A stretch of 64,000 nt of DNA. It comes from Archaeoglobus neptunius. Lineage in GTDB: Archaea > Halobacteriota > Archaeoglobi > Archaeoglobales > Archaeoglobaceae. Location of the stretch: NCBI RefSeq assembly GCF_016757965.1, contig NZ_JAEKIW010000007.1:1-64000 (forward strand). Reading direction: 5' to 3'. Positions 35,373-43,620 of the stretch are shown one piece after another (position 1 is the first letter of the stretch; each line of letters begins with the position of its first letter). The translations under genes and the position numbers were made by a program. The notes under the pieces are model-generated. The model worked only from the letters and a program-made list of their open reading frames with translations, did not search any database and had not been told where the DNA came from.

Positions 35373-36194
35373 TCAGTCGGTGCATAAACCTCTGACAGCG
35401 CACGATCTGCACTTCCATTCCTGCTTTGTTTTCACCGCTTCTCTCTCGCCAGTCCAGAACATCCTTGCAAACTTCAGGGCTTTGCTCACCCATACATCGT
35501 CCATTCTGCAATTCACAACACCAAAGACCTCACCAGATTTGCGGTGCTCATAGACAATATCTATCTCATTCGAAACAGGTGGCAGCATCTTAAAGAGGCG
35601 TGTCATCTTCAAGGCAAGTTCACAAATTCTCCTTTCGCCTATTCCGGCCCGTTCAGCAAAATCCCTGCTTATCATTGCCCTCTCACCAATAAGATATGCA
35701 GCTTTCAGGTTTTTTGAGAAATCCTGCTCTGAAAGAAGATTCAGCATTCTGTTGTAAAGCATTGCCTGAAGTTTGTGTGGTGTGCTTTCGGGTATTTTTC
35801 TACTTTCTCTTGTCTTTCTTTCAAGAATTCTTGTTTCGCCATTCGTAAGTCTGATCTCGTCAATGGATCCGGTTAAGTACCATTCTCTTTCATATCCAAC
35901 GTCAGCAACGAGAAAAATCTCTCTTGCTATGCCCGAACTCAGAAACTGTGATGTGGAGAGGCTGGAAAGGTAGATCTGAAGTCCCAGCCAGTCCAGGAAG
36001 TTCTCCGGTTCTGGGAAGGCATCTCTCATGGCAAGTTTTCTGTGCACTCTCTCTCCAACAGACATGCTCTTGGTTTTTTCTCTGATTCCATATACTAGCT
36101 TGATTTCAAGCTTCTTTTCGCACCAGAACTGTTCGACTACTCTGCTTACGGGTATTCTCCTTGCATACCTTCTTTTTATTCTGGACAGCTTCAA
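35373..36194 (-). CDS. Orphan Cas4/Exo5-like Fe-S PD-(D/E)XK nuclease
   Basis: From a TTG at 36194 the 273-residue protein has the RecB-family nuclease core: H51 in GERVHRKL, D112 in GSIDEIRL, E125 and K127 in ILERKTR. Cysteines C25 (EQFWCEKKLE) and C262, C265 and C271 near the end (WKCRSCAVRGLC) form the four-Cys iron-sulfur site seen in Cas4, Exo5 and Dna2 type nucleases. No CRISPR array or other cas gene is visible here, so it is not a CRISPR component by context. It probably cuts single-stranded DNA. Confidence 0.75.
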   Translation of the reverse strand: MKLSRIKRRYARRIPVSRVVEQFWCEKKLEIKLVYGIREKTKSMSVGERVHRKLAMRDAFPEPENFLDWLGLQIYLSSLSTSQFLSSGIAREIFLVADVGYEREWYLTGSIDEIRLTNGETRILERKTRESRKIPESTPHKLQAMLYNRMLNLLSEQDFSKNLKAAYLIGERAMISRDFAERAGIGERRICELALKMTRLFKMLPPVSNEIDIVYEHRKSGEVFGVVNCRMDDVWVSKALKFARMFWTGEREAVKTKQEWKCRSCAVRGLCTD

Positions 36195-36263
36195 TGCTGA
36201 TTTGTGGTAGCAGCTGTTAATTTATTTTTCCGGTGAAAAATTTCCACCTTTTAACCGAACAGA

Positions 36264-36279
36264 ACGAAAACTTTATATA
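36264..36279 (+). promoter_or_regulatory. BRE/TATA promoter of the pilin gene
   Basis: ACGAAAAC (BRE) is followed by TTTATATA at 36272-36279. Transcription should begin near 36300, leaving a leader of about 40 bases that contains GGAGGTGG (36330-36337), a good ribosome site five bases from the ATG at 36342. Confidence 0.6.
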
Positions 36280-36341
36280 GGCGATATTGTTATTATAATA
36301 ATGTTAATGGTGGCCTATGCCACTGACAGGGAGGTGGTTGG

Positions 36342-36716
36342 ATGAGAAGGTTGGATGAGAAGGGTGTGTCGCCAGTGATCGGCGTTATACTGATGGTGGC
36401 AATAACCGTCATACTGGCGGCAGTAATTGCGAGCTTTGTGTTTGGGATGGGATCAAGGTTGGAGCCTGTAAAGACACCTGGGTTTACCGTTACGCGAGTA
36501 AATAACTCGTATATACAAATTACGTTTACAAGCAAGGGTGGTGCCACAACTGTTGAGAATTGTAATATAGCAGAGCCATCTTCTGCAAAATGGACTACAG
36601 CTTGGGATCCAAGTGTTGGGGACACAAAGACTGCAAATGTTAATACTGGTACGCATCTTGTAATGACGTGCGATGTTGACGGAAAAACACAGGTTGTATT
36701 AGATACAACTGTATAA
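36342..36716 (+). CDS. Archaeal type IV pilin (class III signal peptide)
   Basis: The 124-residue protein begins MRRLDEKGVSPVIGVILMVA, with the prepilin cleavage region before a conserved hydrophobic helix (GVSPVIGVILMVAITVILAA), as in archaeal DUF1628-type pilins. The C-terminal domain (45-124) is beta-rich with two cysteines (NC at 69, TCD at 114) that could make a disulfide. No prepilin peptidase, assembly ATPase or membrane platform gene is nearby, so it relies on machinery elsewhere. Confidence 0.88.
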   Translation: MRRLDEKGVSPVIGVILMVAITVILAAVIASFVFGMGSRLEPVKTPGFTVTRVNNSYIQITFTSKGGATTVENCNIAEPSSAKWTTAWDPSVGDTKTANVNTGTHLVMTCDVDGKTQVVLDTTV

Positions 36717-36835
36717 CTGTTTTAGTAAAAAAAATTGAATTTAAATTTTTATTTTTATATTCTGTTATTTCAAATATTTAGTTTTCGATCACTGATGTTC
36801 CCACCTCCGACTGTCTGTTGAATCCTTAGCCTCCC

Positions 36836-36935
36836 TCACCTCATACTCAGACGAAACCTATTTTTAATTCCCCAACACAACTAACATTATGCCCAAAATC
36901 ATAGAGGCGGTGTACGAGAACGGGGTGTTCAAACC
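36836..36935 (+). repeat. Direct repeat copy A: vapB promoter plus first 15 codons
   Basis: This about 100-base segment contains TCACCTCATACTCAGACGAAA and the TATA TATTTTTA, then ATG at 36889 and the first codons of vapB. It is nearly identical to 37858-37956 about 1.0 kb downstream. The spacing of the TATA to ATG (26 bases) implies a leaderless transcript. Confidence 0.85.
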
Positions 36936-37074
36936 CCTCCAAAAGGTTGATCTTAGGGAGGGGGAGAAAATTAAACTAAGATTAGAAGAGGAGGGGATAG
37001 CCGACATTATCAGAAAGTACAGCATAAAGGTAAAACAAGATGCCTTAGAAGAGTTTCTTAAGGAGAGAAGATGA
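36889..37074 (+). CDS. vapB: VapB-type antitoxin (DUF104/AF2212-like), intact pair
   Basis: The 61-residue antitoxin begins [20 protein letters not shown] and ends [10 protein letters not shown]. It is the only vapB copy here that is whole and directly coupled to an intact toxin (ATGA overlap at 37071). The family neutralises a PIN-domain RNase and represses its own operon. The promoter lies in direct repeat A. Confidence 0.9.
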   Translation: MPKIIEAVYENGVFKPLQKVDLREGEKIKLRLEEEGIADIIRKYSIKVKQDALEEFLKERR

Positions 37075-37508
37075 CTGTTGTTGATACTTCTGTGTTCATT
37101 GATGCTCTATTCAGGTTCAATGAAGAGAGGTCAAAATTAGCGGGAAAGGTGTTTGAAGTTTTACAGGTGCATAGAATTACGATTTTAGAGCCAGAAATCT
37201 TCAAAATGGAGCTAATTGGACAGCTTGTCAGGAGGATTCCAAAACGAGAAGCAATCGTACTTTACGAAAAGCTCGTGGATAAAGTGAACTTCATCGAATT
37301 TAAAGTTCTAAACGAAATAGCATTTTCAATATGTTTTGAAACCGGATGCAGAGCAATTGATTCGTATTTCATCGCAACGGCAAAGCTGACAAACTCGATT
37401 CTCATAACCAATGACAAAATTATGGCTGAGAATGCGAAAAAGGCTGGAATTAAAGCTTATTATCTTATAGAAGAATTTAGCGATTTGATGAAGAAGCTTT
37501 TAGAATAA
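37071..37508 (+). CDS. vapC: VapC toxin, PIN-domain ribonuclease
   Basis: The 145-residue protein has the PIN residues: Asp in [13 protein letters not shown] (D5), Glu in [11 protein letters not shown], and the C-terminal acidic pair in [18 protein letters not shown] and [11 protein letters not shown] toxins cut RNA (often tRNA) to stop growth unless bound by the antitoxin. The 667-1081 pseudogene is a recognisable relative, so this appears to be the surviving member of the local family. Confidence 0.92.
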   Translation: MTVVDTSVFIDALFRFNEERSKLAGKVFEVLQVHRITILEPEIFKMELIGQLVRRIPKREAIVLYEKLVDKVNFIEFKVLNEIAFSICFETGCRAIDSYFIATAKLTNSILITNDKIMAENAKKAGIKAYYLIEEFSDLMKKLLE

Positions 37509-37857
37509 AAAGTTCCCTTATCCGAAAAATTACCGGTACAATTGTTCTGGCAGGAACATTGTTCTTACTCCACCTCTACTCTCTAACGACAGTAACTTTA
37601 TTGATATATGTGTTATCTATTCCTCTCTGTAGTCATATTGGTTCCTCTCATGTTTTTGATAGATTAAACGAGCAAACGAAAGCAGACCTACCGATCATCC
37701 TCCTGATCTCCGACAGAACCCTCGGCTACTTCTCCCCCTACGACATCCACTTCTGCCTGCCGTTGCTCGACAGATTTATAGAGTTCCTGATCTGGCTTAA
37801 GTCCTTTTGAGTTTGAATAATCCTCACTCCCGCATTCTCATCGAATTCTCAGCCTTC
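37509..37857. other. Gene-poor stretch with a decayed coding remnant
   Basis: This stretch holds no confident gene. A plus-strand frame ending at 37810 includes YDIHFCLPLLDRFIEFLIWL, and a related DNA segment (PHFRLPC then LIELLVWLEG when translated) recurs at about 39185-39245 after the next toxin copy. The two are probably remnants of the same gene family, once attached to each toxin unit. The exact parent is not recognised. Confidence 0.45.
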
Positions 37858-37956
37858 TCACCTCATACTCAGACGAAACCTATTTTTAGATTCCCGAACA
37901 ACTACATCTATGCCCAAAATCATAGAGGCTGTGTACGAGAACGGGGTGTTCAAACC
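37858..37956 (+). repeat. Direct repeat copy B: vapB promoter plus first codons, then cut
   Basis: Starting with TCACCTCATACTCAGACGAAA, this segment repeats copy A through the ATG and 15 vapB codons ([16 protein letters not shown]). The match then stops abruptly at about 37957. Confidence 0.85.
37910..37956 (+). pseudogene. vapB fragment fused to the tail of relE
   Basis: The first 15-16 vapB codons are followed directly, nine bases on, by the stop codon of the oppositely oriented relE-like gene. The remaining vapB codons and its toxin are missing. The junction looks like an insertion, deletion or recombination scar. The vapB frame would run on into relE antisense sequence for about 25 meaningless codons. 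Confidence 0.8.
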
Positions 37957-37964
37957 TCGGACAA

Positions 37965-38219
37965 TCACAGACGATCGTAAATTCTTTTCCTCCAATCAAC
38001 CCTCACAACGAGAACGATACTCTTTTCAAAATTGATTTTAACGATGATCCGAATTTTTCCAACCGGGATGCGATAGTACTCCCCTTTTATTTTCTTTATG
38101 TCGAGAGAGAAGGGATTTTCGAGGCGTTCGATCGTCCTGAAAATCCTTTCGAGATCCTTTTTTCCGAACTGCTTGAGATCTTTTATTGCTCTGTCAGAGA
38201 GTCTGACTTCGAATTTCAT
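37965..38219 (-). CDS. RelE/ParE-family toxin
   Basis: The 84-residue protein has the RelE layout: MKFEVRLSDRAIKDLKQFGK, ERIFRTIERLENPFSL, GEYYRIPVGKIRIIVKI and IVLVVRVDWRKRIYDRL, with basic and aromatic residues expected for ribosome-dependent mRNA cleavage. It overlaps its antitoxin stop by four bases. Confidence 0.88.
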   Translation of the reverse strand: MKFEVRLSDRAIKDLKQFGKKDLERIFRTIERLENPFSLDIKKIKGEYYRIPVGKIRIIVKINFEKSIVLVVRVDWRKRIYDRL

Positions 38220-38422
38220 TCGAGTCCGAGCTCCTTCTTCGCTTCTTCGATCGTGTAAACTCTCATCTCTCCGCTCTCACAAGCCCGTGTTATCTCCTCG
38301 ATCTCTTTCAATTCCTCCTCGCTCAACTCGTCAAAAAGCTCTTCTTCGATTTTTCTTAGCCTCATGTCGATCTCCTGAAGCTTTAACTTGATCTCTCGAA
38401 GAAGTTCAATTGCTTCATTCAT
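38216..38422 (-). CDS. Antitoxin of the RelE-type pair
   Basis: The 68-residue acidic, helical protein (EAIELLREIKLKLQEIDMRL, then EEEELKEIEEITRACE-like acidic part) ends VYTIEEAKKELGLE, a C-terminal motif common in small archaeal RelB-like antitoxins. It directly precedes the RelE-like toxin in transcription order. The DNA-binding part is not obvious. Confidence 0.75.
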   Translation of the reverse strand: MNEAIELLREIKLKLQEIDMRLRKIEEELFDELSEEELKEIEEITRACESGEMRVYTIEEAKKELGLE

Positions 38423-38512
38423 ATACTTGGTTTGAATTGAGAAAATAAAAAAGTTATCTTCGGCATTTCTCGGAAACGAAACCCTTTTCTTCTTCTCAAG
38501 CCAAATAACACC

Positions 38513-38706
38513 ATGCCCAAAATAATAGAAGCCATCTACGAGAACGGGGTGTTCAAACCCCTCCAGAAAGTGGATCTGAAGGAAGGGGAGAGAGTGAAGA
38601 TAAAAGTAGAAAAAACATAAAAACGGATCTAGAGAAGTACAGGGGTATATTTGGAAAATCGAGCATGAAAGAACTCCAGAATATTGAATGGGAGGTAATT
38701 ATGTGA
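38513..38706 (+). pseudogene. Frameshifted vapB antitoxin
   Basis: The first 34 codons read [20 protein letters not shown] and so on, then hit TAA at 38618-38620. The missing tail is intact in another frame from 38623: TDLEKYRGIFGKSSMKEL then QNIEWEVIM and TGA at 38706. A run of A residues (about 38608-38623) is the likely slip site. The tail's stop overlaps the toxin's GTG, so it was once a coupled pair. Confidence 0.75.
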
Positions 38707-39153
38707 TATTTGTTGACACAAACGTGTTTTACAACTTTCTTTTTGAAACCGAGTTAACCGACAAGGGCTACAAAAATACTCGAAATGTATGAGGAGTACT
38801 GTACAACGTTTACTGTGCTTAACGAACTTGTATATGTGGTGTCCAGAAAGTTGGCTGAGAGAAAGTATGGAATTCGAACTTATCACGAATTCAGGTCTCT
38901 GGTCGCTGAGAATGGATATAACTTCTGCCTTCAAGAAATCAAAAGTGTGAAAGAGTTTGTTGATGACCTTAGAATAACTCTGCTCAGTGATTATCAAGAT
39001 GTGAACGCAGTTTGCAGAATTATGGAGAAATACCGTCTCTTGCCAAACGACGCCTTAATCGCAGCAACATGTAAACACTACGGCATCAGAAAGATAGCTA
39101 CATTCGATGAAGATTTTAAGCGGGTTGATTTTCTTGAAGTGGTTGAAATTTAG
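38703..39153 (+). pseudogene. VapC-like PIN toxin with a +1 frameshift
   Basis: GTG at 38703 starts VIFVDTNVFYNFLFETELTD, the catalytic PIN N-terminus. The reading then fails near 38762-38768 (GACAAGGGCTAC). Removing one G restores ATKILEMYEEYCTTFTVLNE and the rest to 39153, including LLPNDALIAATCKHYG and IATFDEDFKRVDFLEVV. A single extra base is enough, so sequencing error or programmed shifting cannot be excluded, but its antitoxin is also frameshifted. Confidence 0.75.
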
Positions 39154-39431
39154 GAGCAGTTTAATCTCCGACATGGTTACCCACTCCTACCCCCACTTCC
39201 GCCTACCGTGCTGATCGAGCTTCTGGTCTGGCTGGAAGGTCTGCACAACTTGCAGCACCTCCACATCCAACCGATAGCGAAACCCTTTTCTTCGCTTAGT
39301 GGATTGGTAACGTTTCTAAAACTTTTTGAGAGCTTTATGCAGATCTCGTGTAAAGCTAAATTCACTAAAAGTCAGGCTATAAGTTGACAGTCAACAGAAT
39401 TTTTGAGAATTAAATATACTTCTTAAAAAAA
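39154..39431. other. Gene-free stretch with degenerate toxin-unit remnants
   Basis: No gene is supported. Segment 39185-39245 resembles 37730-37795 (translated PHFRLPC and LIELLVWL versus IHFCLPLL and FIEFLIWL). GCGAAACCCTTTTCTTC at 39276-39292 recalls the sequence just before the vapB copy at 38513. The stretch is therefore probably eroded from one more toxin-antitoxin unit. Confidence 0.5.
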
Positions 39432-39439
39432 TTTATATG
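39432..39439 (+). promoter_or_regulatory. TATA box of the exported pair
   Basis: TTTATATG is centred about 26 bases before the ATG at 39462, again predicting a leaderless transcript starting at the ATG. Confidence 0.6.
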
Positions 39440-39461
39440 CTAACTATCGACACGAAGTAAC

Positions 39462-40187
39462 ATGAAGATGCAAATTGCCATCCTGTTGTTTTTAATAACT
39501 GTAACACCTGCGACCGGCTGGGAGCTGCTTGATGGTCCGGTGATAAAAAGTGTATACAAAGACTGGGATGGAGAGAACTGGCTTATTGTTCAGGCCTATT
39601 CTGATACTGCAGGAGAACGATGGATCTACACTCCAAGTCAGTATTCAACTGTACTCACGCATCAGTCATGCACATTTGGTTTTGGTTATGGCGAGGGCAA
39701 ATGCTACTTCGGAATTTGTTATTTACCTGACTCACGAGAACACAAAATCGTCGTTAAGGCGGAAAACACACCATCCAACGTTAGAATCACCGATCCATTT
39801 GGATACGACAATGAGGAGCGGCAAAGCATTCCAGAAATCGTTCGATTTGCACTCGATGCACTGTGGAATTTCGCAGTGTCGTATATTAAATTGCCATTAC
39901 CTTCTCCATGGGGACTCATGCTGCAGGAGGAGGGAAATAGACTGGACATATCTAGAAGTAGCGACTTAAAGGAATGTACGTTTCGATTTAAAGCAGAACC
40001 GAATTTACAAGGTGCTGATTGGTTGTGGTACATCGACAAACCGGTAAACGCTGGGTGGTATTTCATCAGTGTCTATGTCCAAGCAGAAGCTGGTTTGTTT
40101 ATTTCATCGCTGCATGGACAGGGATTTGTTAAAGTCGAGGATGTCAGTCTGCTCATGTGGCCGAATTTTAAAGTATATAGGGGGTGA
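39462..40187 (+). CDS. Exported protein of unknown function
   Basis: The 241-residue protein has a short signal peptide (MKMQIAILLFLITVTPATGW), then a beta-rich body with aromatic residues and two cysteine pairs (QSCTFGFGYGEGKCYFGICY, KECTFRF). The motif VIKSVYKDWDGENWLIV has a DWDG sequence seen also in the 813-residue exported protein (ISRDWDGIFDD), which may be a small shared Ig-like element. The next gene follows after four bases. Confidence 0.7.
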   Translation: MKMQIAILLFLITVTPATGWELLDGPVIKSVYKDWDGENWLIVQAYSDTAGERWIYTPSQYSTVLTHQSCTFGFGYGEGKCYFGICYLPDSREHKIVVKAENTPSNVRITDPFGYDNEERQSIPEIVRFALDALWNFAVSYIKLPLPSPWGLMLQEEGNRLDISRSSDLKECTFRFKAEPNLQGADWLWYIDKPVNAGWYFISVYVQAEAGLFISSLHGQGFVKVEDVSLLMWPNFKVYRG

Positions 40188-40191
40188 TTAA

Positions 40192-41331
40192 ATGAGAAGG
40201 GCATATTTGGTGATTGTAATTGTCTCTGCATTTATCAGCGCTGCCACGATCAACGCAGTTATGTTTGACACCAAAATCCACGAACTCAGAGAGACACTTA
40301 AATTAGAGTACAAGCGTATAAATTTAATCGAACCGGACAGAATCCTGATAGGGAGGGCGATAGCGATAGCAGAGGAGTTGATTTCTTCCATCAATAAATC
40401 AGCAATTCCAGAAGAAATGAGGGGTACCTACTTGGAATCCACAGAACTTCTCAGCAAGGCAAAAACAGGAACATCGTGGGACAGCCTGATTAACGCTCGC
40501 AAATCTGCTGTTGATGCTCGTATGATTCTGGCGTATGGCGAGGTGAAGAGAGGAGAGCTGACAAAAGACAGAATACTTAAGGAAAGAGCAATTTTAGATA
40601 AAAAATTGAAAGAAATCGAGTCCAGCACTTCATACCACTGCTCCGATCTTTCCGGCTGCATACCTTATTCAGAAGTTGAGGAGAGCATTTACTCAGCAAT
40701 AAAGTGGCTTGACCAAATCGATCAACTTGAGCCGATCTTCAAAACTTCAAAGGAAAGGGCTCTAATTTATGCTGCCGGGAGTATCGAGGCTGCTGAGGGA
40801 AACTTGGATGACGCCGAATATCTTTTGAAGCAAATTTCCAGAACTGAAAAGCGTCTTGATGGTTCAAGATACATCGATTCGGTGTACAGAAAGCTGTCAA
40901 AGAATGTGGAATTGGAAATTCAGAAATGCAGTGATATTAATGGAACTTTTGCCGAACAAACCTGTAAAGAAGCGGTTGGATACTACGAACGTGGAGTTGA
41001 GAAGTTTAAATTGGGATTAAAGGCTTCATCCATCGTCGATGTTATTGCTGCCAAGGCGTTGTTAGGCTGTGTGGATGACATGCTGAAAATCCCCGATCCG
41101 TGGAATTCAAGTGCTGTAGACAGTAAGTCCATTTACGGGGCAAAGCTCTCCGCTGTCAGCTCAGTAAACAGAGCATCCAGTAAAATCGCAGCGATGGTTG
41201 CTGAAGAGGACATCAAAGCTGGAGATAAGCTGGTCAAAAGGATTATTGAAACTGGAAGGAGTGGAGAAGCTGCGAATCTCGCATATGCTCTGTATCTCAG
41301 GGCAGCAGGCGTTGCGAATTTAAAAATCTAA
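40192..41331 (+). CDS. Exported helical protein, paired with the previous gene
   Basis: The 379-residue protein starts with a membrane or signal segment (AYLVIVIVSAFISAATINAV) and continues as a long helical repeat region (LISSINKSAIPEEMRG, AIKWLDQIDQLEPI, GSIEAAEGNLDDAEYLLKQI), TPR-like or coiled-coil in appearance, with paired cysteines (YHCSDLSGCIPY). It is probably anchored outside the cell with its partner. No known family is recognised. Confidence 0.7.
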   Translation: MRRAYLVIVIVSAFISAATINAVMFDTKIHELRETLKLEYKRINLIEPDRILIGRAIAIAEELISSINKSAIPEEMRGTYLESTELLSKAKTGTSWDSLINARKSAVDARMILAYGEVKRGELTKDRILKERAILDKKLKEIESSTSYHCSDLSGCIPYSEVEESIYSAIKWLDQIDQLEPIFKTSKERALIYAAGSIEAAEGNLDDAEYLLKQISRTEKRLDGSRYIDSVYRKLSKNVELEIQKCSDINGTFAEQTCKEAVGYYERGVEKFKLGLKASSIVDVIAAKALLGCVDDMLKIPDPWNSSAVDSKSIYGAKLSAVSSVNRASSKIAAMVAEEDIKAGDKLVKRIIETGRSGEAANLAYALYLRAAGVANLKI

Positions 41332-41404
41332 ATTTTACCAATCAAACAATTTTTTTGCGATGTAACAGCAAATATCTTTTTAAACTTAGATTGACATTAC
41401 ATCA

Positions 41405-42166
41405 ATGTCACACGATGTTAACTACAGAAAATTGTTCACTCCAGCGAAATACAGACTAATTCGAGAGTTGCAAACCCCAAAAAGACTTGCAGAATTATCA
41501 AGACAATTGAAAATCAGTAAGCAGGCAGTACATGCTCATCTACAAGAGCTTATTCGGATTGGATTTGTTAAAAAGTCCGGAAATATGTTCTTCATAACAA
41601 AAACAGGAAAAATTTTCTTAGATAAGGTCCGAGAAGTAACCGAGCTGACGAGTGTACTTACAAATTTAGGTGAATTCCTGAATACTCATGACTTAACACC
41701 TATCCCCCACGAAATGCTCCTCAAGATTGGAGATTTACAAAACGCTAAAGTTGCCGTCAGAAAACCATATGAAATTGATGAGCGTTTTTTGAGTATAATA
41801 TCCGATTCAAAGTGGGTTCTCGGTTTATCAACAGTATATCATCCAGAGTACCCATCAATTTTTTGCAAGCTATCCACTAAAGCAAATGTTTGTTTGATAC
41901 TTCAAAAAGATATCTACGAGAAAGTCAGAAAACGGAATTATGATGAGCTAGTAGATTATCTGAGGAGGGGCGAAATGTATATTTGCGAAGGAGCTAATTT
42001 AAACTTCATTGTAAGTGAGAGTGGTTTAATCATGGGTCTATACACAAACGATGGCATATATGATAGTTCAAGCTTCTTAATTTGTAGAAGTAAAAGTGCT
42101 TCGGAATGGGGAGCTAAATTATTTAGATACTACCTTAAAAAATCGCAAAAAATATTTAACCCTTAG
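41405..42166 (+). CDS. Winged-helix regulator with FilR1/DUF1724-like domain
   Basis: The 253-residue protein has an N-terminal winged helix ([20 protein letters not shown], residues about 26-45) and a C-terminal domain (120-250) resembling the methanogen FilR1/DUF1724 ligand-binding module ([28 protein letters not shown]-like region, [19 protein letters not shown]). It lies 73 bases after the exported pair with its own AT-rich upstream region, and may regulate it. Its 3' end overlaps rtcB. Confidence 0.78.
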   Translation: MSHDVNYRKLFTPAKYRLIRELQTPKRLAELSRQLKISKQAVHAHLQELIRIGFVKKSGNMFFITKTGKIFLDKVREVTELTSVLTNLGEFLNTHDLTPIPHEMLLKIGDLQNAKVAVRKPYEIDERFLSIISDSKWVLGLSTVYHPEYPSIFCKLSTKANVCLILQKDIYEKVRKRNYDELVDYLRRGEMYICEGANLNFIVSESGLIMGLYTNDGIYDSSSFLICRSKSASEWGAKLFRYYLKKSQKIFNP

Positions 42167-43598
42167 CCACACCCAAAGGCTTTAACCTCGCCACAAGCCT
42201 CGAAATCCCCGCCCTGTGTACGACATCAACAACATCATCGCTCAGCTTGTAGGCTTCTGGAGCCTCTTCAGCCAGCAAAGCCCCGTGAGTTGCCCTGACA
42301 TAAATTCCTTTCCTCTCCAGATTCTGCTTCACAACATTGCCCCTCAATTTCCTCTTCGCAGCAGCCCTGCTCATAACTCTCCCACTACCATGACACGTGC
42401 TGCCAAAAGTTTCCTCCATCGCCTTGGCCGTGCCTACAAGAACATAGCTCGGCGTTCCCATGCTGCCTGGAATCAGCACGGGCTGCCCGACATCGCGGTA
42501 GTCTGCAGGTATCTCATCGCTTCCCGGACCGAAGGCCCTCGTAGCTCCCTTTCTGTGCACGCAGACCTTCACCTTCTTCCCATCAACCCGATGCTCCTCA
42601 AACTTCGCAATGTTGTGCGCAACATCGTATATCAGATCCATTCCCAGTTCATCTTCACCCATTCCGAAGACCTTCTGGAAAGTCTCTCTCGTCCAGTGGG
42701 CTATGATCTGCCTGTTGCACCATGCGTAGTTTGCTGATGCAGCCATCCCGGCAAAGTAGTCCTGCCCCTCCCTGCTGTTTATCGGAGCGCAGGCTAACTG
42801 TCTGTCGGGCAGCTTTATGCCGTACTTCCTCACAGCCCTGTCCAGCACCTCCAGAAAATCCGTGCAGACCTGATGCCCCAGTCCTCTGCTCCCGCAGTGG
42901 ATCATCACCGTCACCATCCCCTCTTCCAGCCCGAAAACCTTTGCAACCTTCTCGTCGAAAATCTTATCCACATACTGCACCTCAAGGAAGTGGTTTCCGC
43001 TCCCCAGAGTTCCGAGCTGAGGTCTGCCGCGATCCCTCGCCTTCCTGCTCACGACCTCAGGCTTTGCACCATCCAATGCTCCATTCTCCTCGCAGTGCTT
43101 CAGATCCTCCTCCCAGCCGTATCCATTCTCAACAGCCCATTTGGCTCCGGTTACAAAAATCTCGTCCAGCTCCCTATCGCTGACCCTCAACCTCCCCTCG
43201 CTGCCAACTCCCGAGGGCACCGCCACGAACAGTTCATCGATGAGCTTCCTTATCTTACCCTTTACATCATCCACTTTCAAATTGCTCCTCAGCAATCTGA
43301 CACCGCAGTTTATATCGAATCCGACCCCTCCAGGGGACACGACTCCACTATCGACATCAAAGCCCGCAACCCCGCCTATGGGGAAGCCGTAGCCCACATG
43401 CACGTCGGGCATAACGAGAGAGGCCATCTGAATCCCGGGCATCGTCGCCACATTTGCAGCCTGCTCCACAGCATCCCTCTCAAGTATCTGCATCAGCTTC
43501 CTGTTTATGTAGAAGTAAGCAGGAACTCTCATTCCCCGCTTATAACCTTCGGGCAATTCCCATTTGTAATCCGTAACCTTTTTCAAAACATTCTCCAT
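42156..43598 (-). CDS. rtcB: RNA-splicing ligase RtcB
   Basis: This 480-residue protein joins tRNA exon halves and repairs RNA ends using GTP and Mn2+. Motifs include [34 protein letters not shown] (metal Cys), [30 protein letters not shown] and the guanylylated His in [17 protein letters not shown]. No intein interrupts it, unlike some archaeal rtcB genes. Confidence 0.95.
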   Translation of the reverse strand: MENVLKKVTDYKWELPEGYKRGMRVPAYFYINRKLMQILERDAVEQAANVATMPGIQMASLVMPDVHVGYGFPIGGVAGFDVDSGVVSPGGVGFDINCGVRLLRSNLKVDDVKGKIRKLIDELFVAVPSGVGSEGRLRVSDRELDEIFVTGAKWAVENGYGWEEDLKHCEENGALDGAKPEVVSRKARDRGRPQLGTLGSGNHFLEVQYVDKIFDEKVAKVFGLEEGMVTVMIHCGSRGLGHQVCTDFLEVLDRAVRKYGIKLPDRQLACAPINSREGQDYFAGMAASANYAWCNRQIIAHWTRETFQKVFGMGEDELGMDLIYDVAHNIAKFEEHRVDGKKVKVCVHRKGATRAFGPGSDEIPADYRDVGQPVLIPGSMGTPSYVLVGTAKAMEETFGSTCHGSGRVMSRAAAKRKLRGNVVKQNLERKGIYVRATHGALLAEEAPEAYKLSDDVVDVVHRAGISRLVARLKPLGVAKG

Positions 43599-43620
43599 GT
43601 CCTTAAGTCAGTCAGACGAT

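Noticed and set aside
35373-36194. CRISPR-Cas locus
   Set aside because: Only a Cas4-like nuclease is present; no repeat-spacer array or other cas gene was seen anywhere in the window.
36342-36716. Archaellin gene of a motility operon
   Set aside because: No fla/arl genes nearby, and the N-terminus fits the general DUF1628-type pilin better than archaellin.
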